Source of the DNA: Microbacterium sp.
GTDB taxonomy: Bacteria > Actinomycetota > Actinomycetes > Actinomycetales > Microbacteriaceae
Length of the DNA stretch: 7,412 nucleotides
NCBI GenBank assembly: GCA_003476465.1
Contig: DMUE01000236.1
Coordinates: 9,664-17,075, forward strand
Reading direction: 5' to 3'
Numbering within the stretch: the first letter of the stretch is position 1; each line of letters begins with the position of its first letter. Below the pieces are notes generated by a model. It saw only the letters and a list, made by a program, of their open reading frames with translations. It was not told the origin of the DNA and did not search any database. The position numbers and the translations under genes are program-made. This document shows positions 7,075-7,412 of the stretch, piece by piece.

Positions 7075-7080
7075 AGTCTA
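7075..7080 (-). promoter_or_regulatory. Candidate -10 box of the ileS operon promoter
   Basis: TAGACT on the minus strand (7080-7075) fits the actinobacterial TANNNT -10 pattern and lies a few bases before the first stem of the T-box, so transcription would start near 7068. No convincing -35 hexamer is found at 16-18 bases upstream. Confidence 0.55.
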
Positions 7081-7226
7081 ACGGCCCCGCACGGACGGTG
7101 GTTTCCGCGTCGAGCTGAACATCCGAGAGGAGCTGCGGGGAGAAATGGCACGGATGAGTCCTCTGAGCGGGCCTGCAGGACCCTGGAACCTCGCGGATGT
7201 ACACGAATCAGGAGTCACCGAGGCGA

Positions 7227-7232
7227 TAGCGT
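7227..7232 (+). promoter_or_regulatory. Candidate -10 box for the divergent gene, leaderless
   Basis: TAGCGT fits TANNNT and ends six bases before the ATG at 7239, so the mRNA could begin at the start codon. The only Shine-Dalgarno-like bases (AGGAG at 7210-7214) are about 24 bases from the ATG, too far to serve it. The -35 region is not recognisable. Confidence 0.4.
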
Positions 7233-7238
7233 CGACGA

Positions 7239-7412
7239 ATGGCCCGCCGCGAAGAGCACCCGTTCGCCCCGAGGATCTCCGCTCCCGACCTGCCGAGCGA
7301 CCTCGCCGCAGGGCACGGATGGGATCGCGACGGCGAGTACTTTCAGCAAGCGTTCGCCGAGCTGGACGACACGACGGATGCCTCGCACGCCGAGATCTCG
7401 GAGTGCCGCCTG
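7239..7412 (+). CDS. N-terminal fragment, possible pentapeptide-repeat protein (partial)
   Basis: From ATG at 7239 the frame is open for 58 codons to the window edge. The fragment begins MARREEHPFAPRISAPDLP, continues through a Gly/Asp-rich segment and ends SHAEISECRL. The last ten residues fit the A(D/N/E)(L/I)xx five-residue period of pentapeptide-repeat proteins, but only about two repeats are visible. The N-terminal basic and Pro-rich stretch followed by a linker resembles what I recall for such a gene next to ileS in Microbacterium. Pentapeptide-repeat proteins fold as right-handed quadrilateral beta-helices; some mimic DNA and protect gyrase, but most have no assigned role. It is divergent from the ileS operon, with about 170 bases between the two predicted transcription starts. 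The reading frame is likely real; the family call is tentative. Confidence 0.55.
   Translation, partial: MARREEHPFAPRISAPDLPSDLAAGHGWDRDGEYFQQAFAELDDTTDASHAEISECRL

Noticed and set aside
6846..7151. Open frames through the ileS leader on the minus strand, a possible leader peptide
   Set aside because: The region matches a T-box riboswitch in sequence and structure. The frames are poor in isoleucine codons and lack ribosome-binding sites, so a leader peptide is not needed to explain it.
7085..7226. Possible small RNA or extra gene between the ileS leader and the divergent gene
   Set aside because: I see no promoter-terminator pair, no conserved structure and no frame with a credible start; it is best read as a divergent promoter region.

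Overview
The window looks like conserved chromosomal DNA from a high-GC actinobacterium, most likely of the family Microbacteriaceae (Microbacterium or a close relative). The reasons are the very high GC content, ATGA/GTGA gene overlaps, start codons that sit directly behind -10 boxes (leaderless mRNAs), a eukaryote-like type 2 isoleucyl-tRNA synthetase, a DUF4233 gene between folC and ndk, and an ileS T-box leader of the actinobacterial 'ultrashort stem I' kind. The genus comes from remembered gene order, not from a search.

Layout from left to right. Positions 1-226 (minus) hold the first 75 codons of a gene with an acidic, low-complexity N-terminus, probably an RNase E/G-family ribonuclease (rne). 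Positions 227-556 have no gene; they carry two outward-facing extended -10 promoters and several palindromes in the presumed rne leader. Positions 557-1162 (plus) encode a vitamin K epoxide reductase (VKOR) family membrane protein, apparently read from a leaderless mRNA. From 6849 down to 1210 (minus) runs a tight operon, ileS - folC - DUF4233 - ndk, in which each stop codon overlaps the next start by four bases (ATGA, GTGA, ATGA). It is preceded at about 6850-7072 by a T-box riboswitch with an AUC (Ile) specifier. Positions 7239-7412 (plus) hold the start of a divergent gene, probably a pentapeptide-repeat protein, also apparently leaderless.

How the genes fit together. The T-box senses uncharged tRNA-Ile and probably opens the ileS ribosome-binding site. 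Because folC, the DUF4233 gene and ndk overlap their upstream neighbours, folate polyglutamylation and NTP balancing may be drawn into the same isoleucine-charging response through translational coupling. VKOR supplies oxidising power for disulfide bonds in exported proteins and is separate from the operon.

I found no mobile element, CRISPR array, tRNA or rRNA gene, and no undescribed multi-gene system. The points most worth a second look are a pair of mutually exclusive helices in the T-box leader that would bury or expose the ileS start, the all-overlap operon, the leaderless VKOR promoter, and a recurring GGATGCC heptamer (10 copies on both strands).
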